Origin: Eutreptiella sp. 'Long Island Sound 2002'
Lineage: Eukaryota; Euglenozoa; Euglenophyceae; Eutreptiales; Eutreptiaceae
Reading direction: 5' to 3'
Assembly: GCA_964036045.1 (NCBI GenBank)
Contig: OZ038380.1
Location: 7,711,913 to 7,775,912 of the forward strand
Length of the DNA stretch: 64,000 nt
Positions 23,650 through 37,400 of this stretch are shown piece after piece. The first letter of the stretch is position 1; every line of letters starts with the position of its first letter. A model generated the notes under the pieces. The model saw only the letters and a list, made by a program, of their open reading frames with translations. It searched no databases and was not told where the DNA came from. A program made the translations under genes and the position numbers.

Positions 23650-25360
23650 TAATGAGTTACCACAGTCGAACCACGACTTCTGCACAAAGGCTGCATGGCC
23701 AAGACCGAGCCAGTTTTGGGGCACAGTGGCCACAATGTGGGGCACAAACTGTGAGTGCAGCATTGCCGCAAAAAACACATGGTGAGACCCAAGTTTGGGG
23801 TGTAATAATGATTTACCACAGTCCAATCATGACTTCTGCACAAAATCTGCATGGCCAAGACCGAGCCAGCTTTGGAGCATTGTGACCACAATGTGGGACA
23901 CAAACTGTGAGTGCAGCATTGCCGCAAAAAACACATGGTGAGGCCCCAGTTTTGTGTGTAATAATGATCTACCACAGTCCAACCATGACTTCTGCACAAA
24001 TGCTGCATGGCCAAGACCGAGTCAGTTTTGGGGCACAGTGGCCACAATGTGGGGCACAAACTGTGAGTGCAGCATTGCCGCAAAAAACACATGGTGAGAC
24101 CCCAGTTTTGTGTGCAATAATGATTTACTACAGTCCAACCATGACTTCTGCACAAAGGCTGCATGGCCAAGACCGAGCCAGCTTTGGAGCATTGTGACCA
24201 CAATGAGGGGCACAAACTGTGAGTGCAGCATTGCCGCAAAAAACACATGGTTAGACCCCAGTTTTGTGTGTAATAATGATTTACCACAGTCCAACCATGA
24301 CTTCTGCACAAAGGCTGCATGGCCAAGACCGAGCCAGTTTGGGGGCACAGTGGCCACAATGTGGGGCACAAACTGTGAGTGCAGCATTGCCGCAAAACAC
24401 ACACGGTGAGACCCCAGTTTTGTGTGTAATAATGCTTTACCACAGTCCAACCATGACTTCTGCACAAAACTTGTATGGCCAAGACCGAGCCAGTTTTGGA
24501 GCATTGTGACCACAATGTGGGGCACAAACTGTGAGTGCAGCATTGCCGCAAAAAACACATGGTGACACCCCAGTTTTGTGTGTAATAATGATTTACCACA
24601 GTCCAACCATGACCTCTGCACAAAGGCTGCATGGCCAAGACCGAGCCAGTTTTGGGGCACAGTGGCCACAATGTGGGGCACAAACTGTGAGTGCAGCATT
24701 GCCGCAAAAAACACACGGTGAGACCCCTGTTTTGTGTGTAATAATGATTTACCAGAGTCCAATCATGACTTCTGCACAAAAACTGTATGGCCAAGACCGA
24801 GCCAGTTTTGGAGCATTGTGACCACAATGTGGGGCACAAACTGTGAGTGCAGCATTGCCGCAAAAAACACATGGTGAGGCCCCAGTTTTGTGTGTAATAA
24901 TGATTTACCACAGTCCAACCATGACTTCTGCACAAAGGCTGCATGACCAAGACCGACCCAGTTTTGGAGCATTGTGACCACAATGAGGGGCACAAACAGT
25001 GAGTGCAGCATTGCCGCAAAAAACACACGGTGAGGCCCCAGTTTTGTGTGTAATAATGATTTACCACAGTCCAATCATGACTTCTGCACAAAGGCTGCAT
25101 GGCCAAGACCGAGCCAGTTTTGGGGCACAGTGGCCACAATGTGGGGCACAAACAGTGAGTGCAGCATTGCCGCAAAAAACACATGGTTAGACCCCAGTTT
25201 TGTGTGCAATAATGATTTACCACAGTCCAACCATGACTTCTGCACAAAGGCTGCATGGCCAAGACCGAGCCAGTTTTGGGGCATAGTGGCCACAATGTGG
25301 GGCACAAACTGTGAGTGCAGCATTGCCGCAAATAACACATGGTGAGACCCCAGTTTTGTG
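23650..25360. repeat. Shared block P, copy 2 of 3
   Basis: Matches 17,566-19,432 at offset 6,084 (39 x 156) up to about 24,560 and at 5,928 (38 x 156) after it; one monomer present in the other two copies is missing. It starts abruptly at GTAATAATGAGTTACCAC right after the second 16-mer copy. Private changes include GATTTACTACAG (24,120), CAGTTTGGGGGC (24,337) and TACCAGAGTCC (24,751). Confidence 0.85.
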
Positions 25361-27071
25361 TGTAATAATGATTTACCACAGTCCAACCATGACTTCTGCA
25401 CAAAGGCTGCATGGCCAAGACCGAGCCAGTTTTGGAGCATTTTGACCACAATGTGGGGCACAAACAGTGAGTGCAGCATTGCCGCAAATAACACATGGTG
25501 AGACCCCAGTTTTGTGCGTAATAATGATTTACCACAGTCCAACCATGACTTCTGCACAAAGGCTGCATGGCCAAGACCGAGCCTGTTTTGGAGCATTGTG
25601 ACCACAATGTGGGGCACAAACAGTGAGTGCAGCATTGCCGCAAATAACACATGGCGAGACCCCAGTTTTGTGTGTAATAATGATTTACCACAGTCCAACC
25701 ATGACTTCTGCACAAAAACTGCATGGCCAAGACCGAGCCAGTTTTGGGGCATAGTGGCCACAATGTGGGGCACAAAGTGTGAGTGCAGCATTGCCGCAAA
25801 AAACACATGGTGAGACCCCAGTTTTGTGTGTAATAATGATTTACCACAGTCCAACCATGACTTCTGCACAAAGGCTGCATGGCCAAGACCGAGCCAGTTT
25901 TGGGGCACAGTGGCCACAACGTGGGGCACAAACTGTGAGTGCAGCATTGCCGCAAAAAACACACGGTGAGACCCCAGTTTTGTGTGTAATAATGATTTAC
26001 CACAGTCCAATCATGACTTCTGCACAAAAACTGTATGGCCAAGACCGAGCTAATTTTGGAGCATTGTGACCACAATGTGGGGCACAAACTGTGAGTGCAG
26101 CATTGCCGCAAAAAACACATGGTGAGACCCCAGTTTTGTGTGTAATAATGATTTACCACAGTCCAACCATGACTTCTGCACAAAGGCTGCATGGCCAAGA
26201 CCGAGCCAGTTTTGGAGCATTTTGACCACAATGTGGGGCACAAACAGTGAGTGCAGCATTGCCGCAAATAACACATGGTGAGACCCCAGTTTAGTGTGTA
26301 ATAATGATTTACCACAGTCCAACCATGACTTCTGCCAAAGGCTGCATGGCCAAGACCGAGCCAGTTTTGGAGCATTGTGACCACAATGTGGGGCACAAAC
26401 AGTGAGTGCAGCATTGCCGCAAATAACACATGGTGAGACCCCAGTTTGGTGTGTAATAATGATTGACCACAGTCCAACCATGACTTCTGCACAAAAACTG
26501 CATGGCCAAGACCGAGCCAGTTTTGGGGCATAGTGGCCACAATGTGGGGCACAAAGTGTGAGTGCAGCATTGCCGCAAAAAACACATGGTGAGACCCCAG
26601 TTTTGTGTGTAATAATGATTTACCACAGTCCAACCATGACTGCTGCACAAAGGCTGCATGGCCAAGACCGAGCCAGTTTTGGGGCACAGTGGCCACAATG
26701 TGGGGCACAAACTGTGAGTGCAGCACTGCCGCAAAAAACACACGGTGAGACCCCTGTTTTGTGTGTAATAATGATTTACCACAGTCCAATCATGACTTCT
26801 GCACAAAAACTGTATGGCCAAGACCGAGCCAGTTTTGGAGCATTGTGACCACAATGTGGGGCACAAACAGTGAGTGCAGCATTCCCGCAAATAACACATG
26901 GTGAGACCCCAGTTTTGTGTGTAATAATGATTTACCACAGTCCAACCATGACTTCTGCACAAAAACTGCATGGCCAAGACCGAGCCAGTTTTGGGGCATA
27001 GTGGCCACAATGTGGGGCACAAAGTGTGAGTGCAGCATTGCCGCAAAAAACACATGGTGAGACCCCAGTTT
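25361..27071. repeat. Mixed AAATAAC-type monomers
   Basis: About eleven units resembling those of the 16-mer block (GCAAATAACACATGG, GGAGCATTTTGACC, CACAAAGTGTGAG, GAGCCTGTTTTGG). Segment 25,505-25,815 matches about 20,201-20,511 at an offset of 5,304 (34 x 156). It contains a 1-bp deletion at 26,335 and a unit reading GATTGACCACAG (26,461) in place of GATTTACCACAG. No other sequence type is present. Confidence 0.75.
26331..26340. repeat. Monomer with 1-bp deletion (TCTGCCAAAG)
   Basis: The consensus TCTGCACAAAG lacks one A. This 155-bp unit shifts the array phase by minus one and ends the phase shared by 14,832-26,334. Confidence 0.92.
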
Positions 27072-30000
27072 TGTGTGTAATAATGATTTACCACAGTCCA
27101 ACCATGACTTCTGCACAAAGGCTGCATGGCCAAGACCGAGCCAGTTTTGGGGCACAGTGGCCACAATGTGGGGCACAAACAGTGAGTGCAGCATTGCCGC
27201 AAAAAACACACGGTGAGACCCCAGTTTTGTGTGTAATAATGATTTACCACAGTCCAATCATGACTTCTGCACAAAAACTGTATGGCCAAGACCGAGCCAA
27301 TTTTGGAGCATTGTGACCACAATGTGGGGCACAAACTGTGAGTGCAGCATTGCCGCAAAAAACACATGGTGAGGCCCCAGTTTTGTGTGTAATAATGATT
27401 TACCACAGTCCAACCATGACTTCTGCACAAAAACTGCATGGCCAAGACCGAGCCAGTTTTGGGGCATAGTGGCCACAATGTGGGGCACAAAGTGTGAGTG
27501 CAGCATTGCCGCAAAAAACACATGGTGAGACCCCAGTTTTGTGTGTAATAATGATTTACCACAGTCCAACCATGACTTCTGCACAAAGGCTGCATGGCCA
27601 AGACCGAGCCAGTTTTGGGGCACAGTGGCCACAATGTGGGGCACAACCTGTGAGTGCAGCATTGCCGCAAAAAACACACGGTGAGACCCCAGTCTTGTGT
27701 GTAATAATGATTTACAACAGTCCAATCATGACTTCTGCACAAAAACTGTATGGCCAAGACCGAGCCAATTTTGGAGCATTGTGACCACAATGTGGGGCAC
27801 AAACTGTGAGTGCAGCATTGCCGCAAAGAACACATGGCGAGACCCCAGTTTTGTGTGTAATAATGATTTACCACAGTCCAACCATGACTTCTGCACAAAA
27901 ACTGCATGGCCAAGACCGAGCCAGTTTTGGGGCATAGTGGCCACAATGTGGGGCACAAACTGTGAGTGCAGCATTGCCGCAAATAACACATGGTGAGACC
28001 CCAGTCTTGTGTGTAATAATGATTTACCACAGTCCAACCATGACTTCTGCACAAAGGCTGCATGGCCAAGACCGAGCCAGTTTTGGAGCATTTTGACCAC
28101 AATGTGGGGCACAAACAGTGAGTGCAGCATTGCCGCAAATAACACATGGTGAGACCCCAGTTTTGTGTGTAATAATGATTTACCACAGTCCAACCATGAC
28201 TTCTGCACAAAGGCTGCATGGCCAAGACCGAGCCAGTTTTGGAGAATTTTGACCACAATGTGGGGCACAAACAGTGAGTGCAGCATTGCCGCAAATAACA
28301 CATGGTGAGACCCCAGTTTTGTGTGTAATAATGATTTACCACAGTCCAACCATGACTGCTGCACAAAGGCTGCATGGCCAAGACCGAGCCAGTTTTGGGG
28401 CACAGTGGCCACAATGTGGGGCACAAACTGTGAGTGCAGCAGTGCCGCAAAAAACACACGGTGAGACCCCAGTTTTGTGTGTAATAATGATTTACCACAG
28501 TCCAACCATGACTTCTGCACAAAAACTGCATGGCCAAGACCGAGCCAGTTTTGGGGCATAGTGGCCACAATGTGGGGCACAAAGTGTGAGTGCAGCATTG
28601 CCGCAAAAAACACATGGTGAGACCCCAGTTTTGTGTGTAATAATGATTTACCACAGTCCAACCATGACTTCTGCACAAAGGCTGCATGGCCAAGACCGAG
28701 CCAGTTTTGGGGCACAGTGGCCACAATGTGGGGCACAAACTGTGAGTGCAGCATTGCCGCAAAAAACACACGGTGAGACCCCAGTTTTGTGTGTAATAAT
28801 GATTTACCACAGTCCAATCATGACTTCTGCACAAAAACTGTATGGCCAAGACCGAGCCAATTTTGGAGCATTGTGACCACAATGTGGGGCACAAACTGTG
28901 AGTGCAGCAGTGCCGCAAAAAACACATGGTTAGACCCCAGTTTTGTGTGCAATAATGATTTACCACAGTCCAACCATGACTTCTGCACAAAGGCTGCATG
29001 GCCAAGACCGAGCCAGTTTTGGGGCACAGTGGCCACAATGTGGGGCACAAACTGTGAGTGCAGCATTGCCGCAAATAACACATGGTGAGACCCCAGTTTT
29101 GTGTGTAATAATGATTTACCACAGTCCAACCATGACTTCTGCACAAAGGCTGCATGGCCAAGACCGAGCCAGTTTTGGAGCATTTTGACCACAATGTGGG
29201 GCACAAACAGTGAGTGCAGCATTGCCGCAAATAACACATGGTGAGACCCCAGTTTTGTGTGTAATAATGATTTACCACAGTCCAACCATGACTTCTGCAC
29301 AAAGGCTGCATGGCCAAGACCGAGCCAGTTCTGGGGCGCAGTGCCCACAATGTGGGGCACAAACAGTGAGTGCAGCATTGCCGCAAAAAACACATGGTTA
29401 GACCCCAGTTTGGTGTGTAATAATGATTTACCACAGTCCAACCATGACTTCTGCACAAAGGCTGCATGGCCAAGACCGAGCCAGTTTTGGGGCACAGTGG
29501 CCACAATGTGGGGCACAAACAGTGAGTGCAGCATTGCCGCAAAAAACACACGGTGAGACCCCAGTTTTGTGTGTAATAATGATTTACCACAGTCCAATCA
29601 TGACTTCTGCACAAAAACTGTATGGCCAAGACCGAGCCAATTTTGGAGCATTGTGACCACAATGTGGGGCACAAACTGTGAGTGCAGCATTGCCGCAAAA
29701 AACACATGGTGAGGCCCCAGTTTTGTGTGTAATAATGATTTACCACAGTCCAACCATGACTTCTGCACAAAAACTGCATGGCCAAGACCGAGCCAGTTTT
29801 GGGGCATAGTGGCCACAATGTGGGGCACAAAGTGTGAGTGCAGCATTGCCGCAAAAAACACATGGTGAGACCCCAGTTTTGTGTGTAATAATGATTTACC
29901 ACAGTCCAACCATGACTTCTGCACAAAGGCTGCATGGCCAAGACCGAGCCAGTTTTGGGGCACAGTGGCCACAATGTAGGGCACAACCTGTGAGTGCAGC

Positions 30001-31703
30001 ATTGCCGCAAAAAACACACGGTGAGACCCCAGTCTTGTGTGTAATAATGATTTACAACAGTCCAATCATGACTTCTGCACAAAAACTGTATGGCCAAGAC
30101 CGAGCCAATTTTGGAGCATTGTGACCACAATGTGGGGCACAAACTGTGAGTGCAGCATTGCCGCAAAGAACACATGGCGAGACCCCAGTTTTGTGTGTAA
30201 TAATGATTTACCACAGTCCAACCATGACTTCTGCACAAAAACTGCATGGCCAAGACCGAGCCAGTTTTGGGGCATAGTGGCCACAATGTGGGGCACAAAC
30301 TGTGAGTGCAGCATTGCCGCAAATAACACATGGTGAGACCCCAGTCTTGTGTGTAATAATGATTTACCACAGTCCAACCATGACTTCTGCACAAAGGCTG
30401 CATGGCCAAGACCGAGCCAGTTTTGGAGCATTTTGACCACAATGTGGGGCACAAACAGTGAGTGCAGCATTGCCGCAAATAACACATGGTGAGACCCCAG
30501 TTTTGTGTGTAATAATGATTTACCACAGTCCAACCATGACTTCTGCACAAAGGCTGCATGGCCAAGACCGAGCCAGTTTTGGAGAATTTTGACCACAATG
30601 TGGGGCACAAACAGTGAGTGCAGCATTGCCGCAAATAACACATGGTGAGACCCCAGTTTTGTGTGTAATAATGATTTACCACAGTCCAACCATGACTGCT
30701 GCACAAAGGCTGCATGGCCAAGACCGAGCCAGTTTTGGGGCATAGTGGCCACAATGTGGGGCACAAAGTGTGAGTGCAGCATTGCCGCAAAAAACACATG
30801 GTGAGACCCCAGTTTTGTGTGTAATAATGATTTACCACAGTCCAACCATGACTTCTGCACAAAGGCTGCATGGCCAAGACCGAGCCAGTTTTGGGGCACA
30901 GTGGCCACAATGTGGGGCACAAACTGTGAGTGCAGCATTGCCGCAAAAAACACACGGTGAGACCCCAGTTTTGTGTGTAATAATGATTTACCACAGTCCA
31001 ATCATGACTTCTGCACAAAAACTGTATGGCCAAGACCGAGCCAATTTTGGAGCATTGTGACCACAATGTGGGGCACAAACTGTGAGTGCAGCAGTGCCGC
31101 AAAAAACACATGGTTAGACCCCAGTTTTGTGTGCAATAATGATTTACCACAGTCCAACCATGACTTCTGCACAAAGGCTGCATGGCCAAGACCGAGCCAG
31201 TTTTGGGGCACAGTGGCCACAATGTGGGGCACAAACTGTGAGTGCAGCATTGCCGCAAATAACACATGGTGAGACCCCAGTTTTGTGTGTAATAATGATT
31301 TACCACAGTCCAACCATGACTTCTGCACAAAGGCTGCATGGCCAAGACCGAGCCAGTTTTGGAGCATTTTGACCACAATGTGGGGCACAAACAGTGAGTG
31401 CAGCATTGCCGCAAATAACACATGGTGAGACCCCAGTTTTGTGTGTAATAATGATTTACCACAGTCCAACCATGACTTCTGCACAAAGGCTGCATGGCCA
31501 AGACCGAGCCAGTTCTGGGGCGCAGTGCCCACAATGTGGGGCACAAACAGTGAGTGCAGCATTGCCGCAAAAAACACATGGTTAGACCCCAGTTTGGTGT
31601 GTAATAATGATTTACCACAGTCCAACCATGACTTCTGCACAAAGGCTGCATGGCCAAGACCGAGCCAGTTTTGGGGCACAGTGGCCACAATGTGGGGCAC
31701 AAA
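27072..31703. repeat. 15-mer higher-order repeat, two tandem copies (2,340 and 2,184 bp scale)
   Basis: Copy A (about 27,072-29,411) and copy B (29,412 to about 31,595, similarity running to 31,703) align at an offset of 2,340 up to about 28,390/30,730 and at 2,184 after it. Copy B lacks exactly one 156-bp monomer. Over the first 1.3 kb I found a single base difference (ACAATGTGGGG versus ACAATGTAGGG at 29,978). Shared rare states include GCACAACCTG (27,643 and 29,983), GATTTACAACAG (27,710 and 30,050), CGCAAAGAAC (27,822 and 30,162), GGAGAATTTTG (28,242 and 30,582), GCAGCAGTGCC (28,906 and 31,090) and TTCTGGGGCGCAGTGCCC (29,329 and 31,513). Confidence 0.9.
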
Positions 31704-34249
31704 CTGTGAGTGCAGCATTGCCGCAAATAACACATGGTGAGACCCCAGTTTTGTGTGTAATAATGATTTACCACAGTCCAACCATGACTTCTGCACAAAG
31801 GCTGCATGGCCAAGACCGAGCCAGTTTTGGAGCATTTTGACCACAATGTGGGGCACAAACAGTGAGTGCAGCATTGCCGCAAATAACACATGGTGAGACC
31901 CCAGTTTTGTGTGTAATAATGATTTACCACAGTCCAACCATGACTTCTGCACAAAGGCTGCATGGCCAAGACCGAGCCAGTTTTGGAGCATTGTGACCAC
32001 AATGTGGGGCACAAACAGTGAGTGCAGCATTGCCGCAAAAAACACATGGTTAGACCCCAGTTTGGTGTGCAATAATGATTTACCACAGTCCAACCATGAC
32101 TTCTGCACAAAGGCTGCATGGCCAAGACCGAGCCAGTTTTGGAGCATTGTGACCACAATGTGGGGCACAAACAGTGAGTGCAGCATTGCCGCAAATAACA
32201 CATGGTGAGACCCCAGTTTTGTGTGTAATAATGATTTACCACAGTCGAACCACGACTTCTGCACAAAAACTGCATGGCCAAGACCGAGCCAGTTTTGGGG
32301 CATAGTGGCCACAATGTGGGGCACAAACAGTGAGTGCAGCATTGCCGCAAAAAACACATGGTTAGACCCCAGTTTTGTGTGCAATAATGATTTACCACAG
32401 TCCAACCATGACTTCTGCACAAAGGCTGCATGGCCAAGACCGAGCCAATTTTGGGGCACAGTGGCCACAAGGTGGGGCACAAACAGTGAGTGCAGCATTG
32501 CCGCAAATAACACATGGTGAGACCCCAGTTTTGTGTGTAAGAATGATTTACCACAGTCCAACCATGACTTCTGCACAAAGGCTGCATGGCCAAGACCGAG
32601 CCAGTTTTGGAGCATTTTGACCACAATGTGGGGCACAAACAGTGAGTGCAGCATTGCCGCAAATAACACATGGTGAGACCCCAGTTTTGTGTGTAATAAT
32701 GATTTACCACAGTCCAACCATGACTTCTGCACAAAAACTGCATGGCCAAGACCGAGCCAGTTTTGGGGCATAGTGGCCACAATGTGGGGCACAAAGTGTG
32801 AGTGCAGCATTGCCGCAAAAAACATACGGTGAGGCCCCAGTTTTGTGTGTAATAATGATTTACCACAGTCGAACCACGACTTCTGCACAAAGGCTGCATG
32901 GCCAAGACCGAGCCAGTTTTGGGGCACAGTGGCCACAATGTGCGGCACAAACTGTGAGTGCAGCATTGCCGCAAAAAACACATGGTGAGACCCCAGTTTG
33001 GGGTGTAATAATGATTTACCACAGTCCAATCATGACTTCTGCACAAAATCTGCATGGCCAAGACCGAGCCAGCTTTGGAGCATTGTGACCACAATGTGGG
33101 GCACAAACTGTGAGTGCAGCATTGCCGCAAAAAACACATGGTGAGACCCCAGTTTTGTGTGTAATAATGATTTACCACAGTCGAGCCACGACTTCTGCAC
33201 AAAAACTGCATGGCCAAGACCGAGCCAGTTTTGGGGCATAGTGGCCACAATGTGGGGCACAAACTGTGAGTGCAGCATTGCCGCAAAAAACACATGGTGA
33301 GGCCCCAGTGTTGTGTGTAATAATGATTTACCACAGTCCAACCATGACTTCTGCACAAAGGCTGCATGGCCAAGACCGAGCCAGTTTTGGAGCATTGTGA
33401 CCACAATGAGGGGCACAAACAGTGAGTGCAGCATTGCCGCAAGAAACACACGGTGAGGCCCCAGTTTTGTGTGTAATAATGATTTACCACAGTCCAATCA
33501 TGACTTCTGCACAAAGGCTGCATGGCCAAGACCGAGCCAGTTTTGGGGCACAGTGGCCACAATGTGGGGCACAAACAGTGAGTGCAGCATTGCCGCAAAA
33601 AACACATGGTTAGACCCCAGTTTTGTGTGCAATAATGATTTACCACAGTCCAACCATGACTTCTGCACAAAGGCTGCATGGCCAAGACCGAGCCAGTTTT
33701 GGGGCACAGTGGCCACAAGGTGGGGCACAAACTGTGAGTGCAGCATTGCCGCAAATAACACATGGTGAGACCCCAGTTTTGTGTGTAATAATGATTTACC
33801 ACAGTCCAACCATGACTTCTGCACAAAGGCTGCATGGCCAAGACCGAGCCAGTTTTGGAGCATTTTGACCACAATGTGGGGCACAAACAGTGAGTGCAGC
33901 ATTGCCGCAAATAACACATGGTGAGACCCCAGTTTTGTGTGTAATAATGATTTACCACAGTCCAACCATGACTTCTGCACAAAGGCTGCATGGCCAAGAC
34001 CGAGCCAGTTTTGGAGCATTGTGACCACAATGTGGGGCACAAACAGTGAGTGCAGCATTGCCGCAAATAACACATGGTGAGACCCCAGTTTTGTGTGTAA
34101 TAATGATTTACCACAGTCCAACCATGACTTCTGCACAAAAGCTGCATGGCCAAGACCGAGCCAGTTTTGGGGCATAGTGGCCACAATGTGGGGCACAAAG
34201 TGTGAGTGCAGCATTGCCGCAAAAAACATACGGTGAGGCCCCAGTTTTG
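31704..34249. repeat. AAATAAC monomers with a 9-mer (1,404 bp) relation
   Basis: About sixteen units. Segment 32,520-33,140 matches 33,924-34,544 at an offset of 1,404 (9 x 156), sharing CATACGGTGAGGCC followed by CAGTCGAACCACGAC, TGTGCGGCAC, AGTTTGGGGTG and AAATCTGCATGG. The second member runs into shared block P copy 3. Other units repeat states of the 27-31 kb block. Single oddities are GTAAGAATGATTT (32,537), GTCGAGCCACG (33,180) and CGCAAGAAACAC (33,440). Confidence 0.75.
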
Positions 34250-36036
34250 TGTGTAATAATGATTTACCACAGTCGAACCACGACTTCTGCACAAAGGCTG
34301 CATGGCCAAGACCGAGCCAGTTTTGGGGCACAGTGGCCACAATGTGCGGCACAAACTGTGAGTGCAGCATTGCCGCAAAAAACACATGGTGAGACCCCAG
34401 TTTGGGGTGTAATAATGATTTACCACAGTCCAATCATGACTTCTGCACAAAATCTGCATGGCCGAGACCGAGCCAGCTTTGGAGCATTGTGACCACAATG
34501 TGGGACACAAACTGTGAGTGCAGCATTGCCGCAAAAAACACATGGTGAGGCCCCAGTTTTGTGTGTAATAATGATTTACCACAGTCCAACCATGACTTCT
34601 GCACAAAGGCTGCATGGCCAAGACCGAGCCAGGTTTGGGGCACAGTGGCCACAATGTGGGGCACAAACTGTGAGTGCAGCATTGCCGCAAAAAACACATG
34701 GTGGGGCCCCAGTTTTGTGTGTAATAATGATTTACCACAGTCCAACCATGACTTCTGCACAAAGGCTGCATGGCCAAGACCGAGCCAGTTTTGGAGCATT
34801 GTGACCACAATGAGGGGCACAAACTGTGAGTGGAGCATTGCCGCAATAAACACATGGTTAGACCCCAGTTTTGTGTGTAATAATGATTTACCACAGTCCA
34901 ACCATGACTTCTGCACAAAGGCTGCATGGCCAAGACCGAGCCAGTTTTGGGGCACAGTGGCCACAATGTGGGGCACAAACTGTGAGTGCAGCATTGCCGC
35001 AAAACACACACGGTGAGACCCCAGTTTTGTGTGTAATAATGCTTTACCACAGTCCAACCATGACTTCTGCACAAAACTTGTATGGCCAAGACCGAGCCAG
35101 TTTTGGAGCATTGTGACCACAATGTGGGGCACAAACTGTGAGTGCAGCATTGCCGCAAAAAACACATGGTGAGACCCCAGTTTTGTGTGCAATAAAGATT
35201 TACCACAGTCCAACCATGACTTCTGCACAAAGGCTGCATGGCCAAAACCCAGCCAGTTTTGGAGCATTGTGACCACAATGAGGGGCACAAACTGTGAGTG
35301 CAGCATTGCCGCAAAAAACACATCGTGAGACCCCAGTTTTGTGTGTAATAATGATTTACCACAGTCCAACCATGACTTCTGCACAAAGGCTGCATGGCCA
35401 AGACCGAGCCAGTTTTGGGGCACAGTCGCCACAATGTGGGGCACAAACTGTGAGTGCAGCATTGCCGCAAAAAACACACGGTGAGACCCCAGTTTTGTGT
35501 GTAATAATGATTTACCACAGTCCAATCATGACTTCTGCACAAAAACTGTATGGCCAAGACCGAGCCAGTTTTGGAGCATTGTGACCACAATGTGGGGCAC
35601 AAACTGTGAGTGCAGCATTGCCGCAAAAAACACATGGTGAGGCCCCAGTTTTGTGTGTAATAATGATTTACCACAGTCCAACCATGACTTCTGCACAAAG
35701 GCTGCATGGCCAAGACCGACCCAGTTTTGGAGCATTGTGACCACAATGAGGGGCACAAACAGTAAGTGCAGCATTGCCGCAAAAAACACACGGTGAGGCC
35801 CCAGTTTTGTGTGTAATAATGATTTACCACAGTCCAATCATGACTTCTGCACAAAGGCTGCATGGCCAAGACCGAGCCAGTTTTGGGGCACAGTGGCCAC
35901 AATGTGGGGCACAAACAGTGAGTGCAGCATTGCCGCAAAAAACACATGGTTAGACCCCAGTTTTGTGTGCAATAATGATTTACCACAGTCCAACCATGAC
36001 TCCTGCACAAAGGCTGCATGGCCAAGACCGAGCCAG
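34250..36036. repeat. Shared block P, copy 3 of 3
   Basis: Matches block P copy 1 (17,566-19,345) at a constant offset of 16,691, which is 107 x 156 minus the 1-bp deletion at 26,335. It keeps the marker order CAGTCGAACCACG, AGTTTGGGGTG, AAATCTGCATGG, GTGGGACACAAAC, ATGAGGGGC, AAAACACACACGG, AATAATGCTTTACC, AAACTTGTATGG, AAAACTGTATGG and GACCGACCCAG. It has more private changes than copies 1 and 2 show to each other: GAGCCAGGTTTGG (34,627), GGTGGGGCCCC (34,700), GAGTGGAGCATTG (34,829), AATAAAGATTT (35,191), CCAAAACCCAGCC (35,243), CATCGTGAG (35,321). Confidence 0.82.
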
Positions 36037-37400
36037 TTTTGGGGCACAGTGGCCACAATGTGGGGCACAAACTGTGAGTGCAGCATTGCCGCAAAAAACA
36101 CATGGTGAGACTCCAGTTTTGTGTGTAATAATGATTTACCACAGTCCAACCATGACTTCTGCACAAAGGCTGCATGGCCAAGACCGAGCCAGTTTTGGAG
36201 CATTTTGACCACAATGTGGGGCACAAACTGTGAGTGCAGCATTGCCGCAAATAACACATGGTGAGACCCCAGTTTTGTGTGTAATAATGATTTACCACAG
36301 TCCAACCATGACTTCTGCACAAGGGCTGCATGGCCAAGACCGAGCCAGTTTTGGAGCATTGTGACCACAATGTGGGGCACAAACAGTGAGTGCAGCATTG
36401 CCGCAAAAAACACATGGTTAGACCCCAGTTTTGTGTGTAATAATGATTTACCACAGTCCAACCATGACTTCTGCACAAAGGCTGCATGGCCAAGACCGAG
36501 CCAGTTTTGGGGCATAGTGGCCACAATGTGGGGCACAAAGTGTGAGTGCAGCATTGCCGCAAAAAACATACGGTGAGGCCCCAGTTTTGTGTGTAATAAT
36601 GATTTACCACAGTCCAATCATGACTTCTGCACAAAAACTGCATGGCCAAGACCGAGCCAGTTTTGGGGCACAGTGGCCACAATGTGGGGCACAAACAGTG
36701 AGTGCAGCATTGCCGCAAAAAGCACGTGGTGAGACCCCAGTTTTGTGTGTAATAATGATTTACCACAGTCCAACCATGACTTCTGCACAAAAACTGCATG
36801 GCCAAGACCGAGCCAGCTTTGGGGCATAGTGGCCACAATGTGGGGCACAAACTGTGAGTGCAGCATTGCCGCAAAAAACATACGGTGAGGCCCCAGTTTT
36901 GTGTGTAATAATGATTTACCACAGTCCAATCATGACTTCTGCACAAAAACTGCATGGCCAAGACCGAGCCAGTTTTGGGGCACAGTGGCCACAATGTGGG
37001 GCACAAATAGGGAGTGCAGCATTGCCGCAAAAAGCACGTGGTGAGACCCCAGTTTTGTGTGTAATAATGATTTACCACAGTCCAATCATGACTTCTGCAC
37101 AAAAACGGCATGGCCAAGACCGAGCCAGTTTTGGGGCATAGTGGCCACAATGTGCGGCACAAACTGTGAGTGCAGCATTGCCGCAAAAAACATACGGTGA
37201 GGCCCCAGTTTTGTGTGTAATAATGATTTACCACAGTCCAATCATGACTTCTGCACAAAAGCTGCATGGCCAAGACCGAGCCAGTTTTGGAGCATTGTGG
37301 CCACAATGTGGGGCACAAACTGTGAGTGCAGCATTGCCGCAAAAAACATACGGTGAGGCCCCAGTTTTGTGTGTAATAATGATTTACCACAGTCCAATCA
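35641..37400. repeat. 43-mer-spaced duplicated segment, copy A
   Basis: Matches 42,347-44,106 at an offset of 6,706, which is 43 x 156 minus two 1-bp deletions lying between (38,237 and 41,648). Shared rare states include ACAGTAAGTGCAGC (35,760 and 42,466), CTGCACAAGGGCTGC (36,313 and 43,019) and CCAGCTTTGGGGCATAG (36,812 and 43,518). It bridges AAATAAC-type monomers and the CATACGG/AAATAGGG subfamily to the right. Confidence 0.82.
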
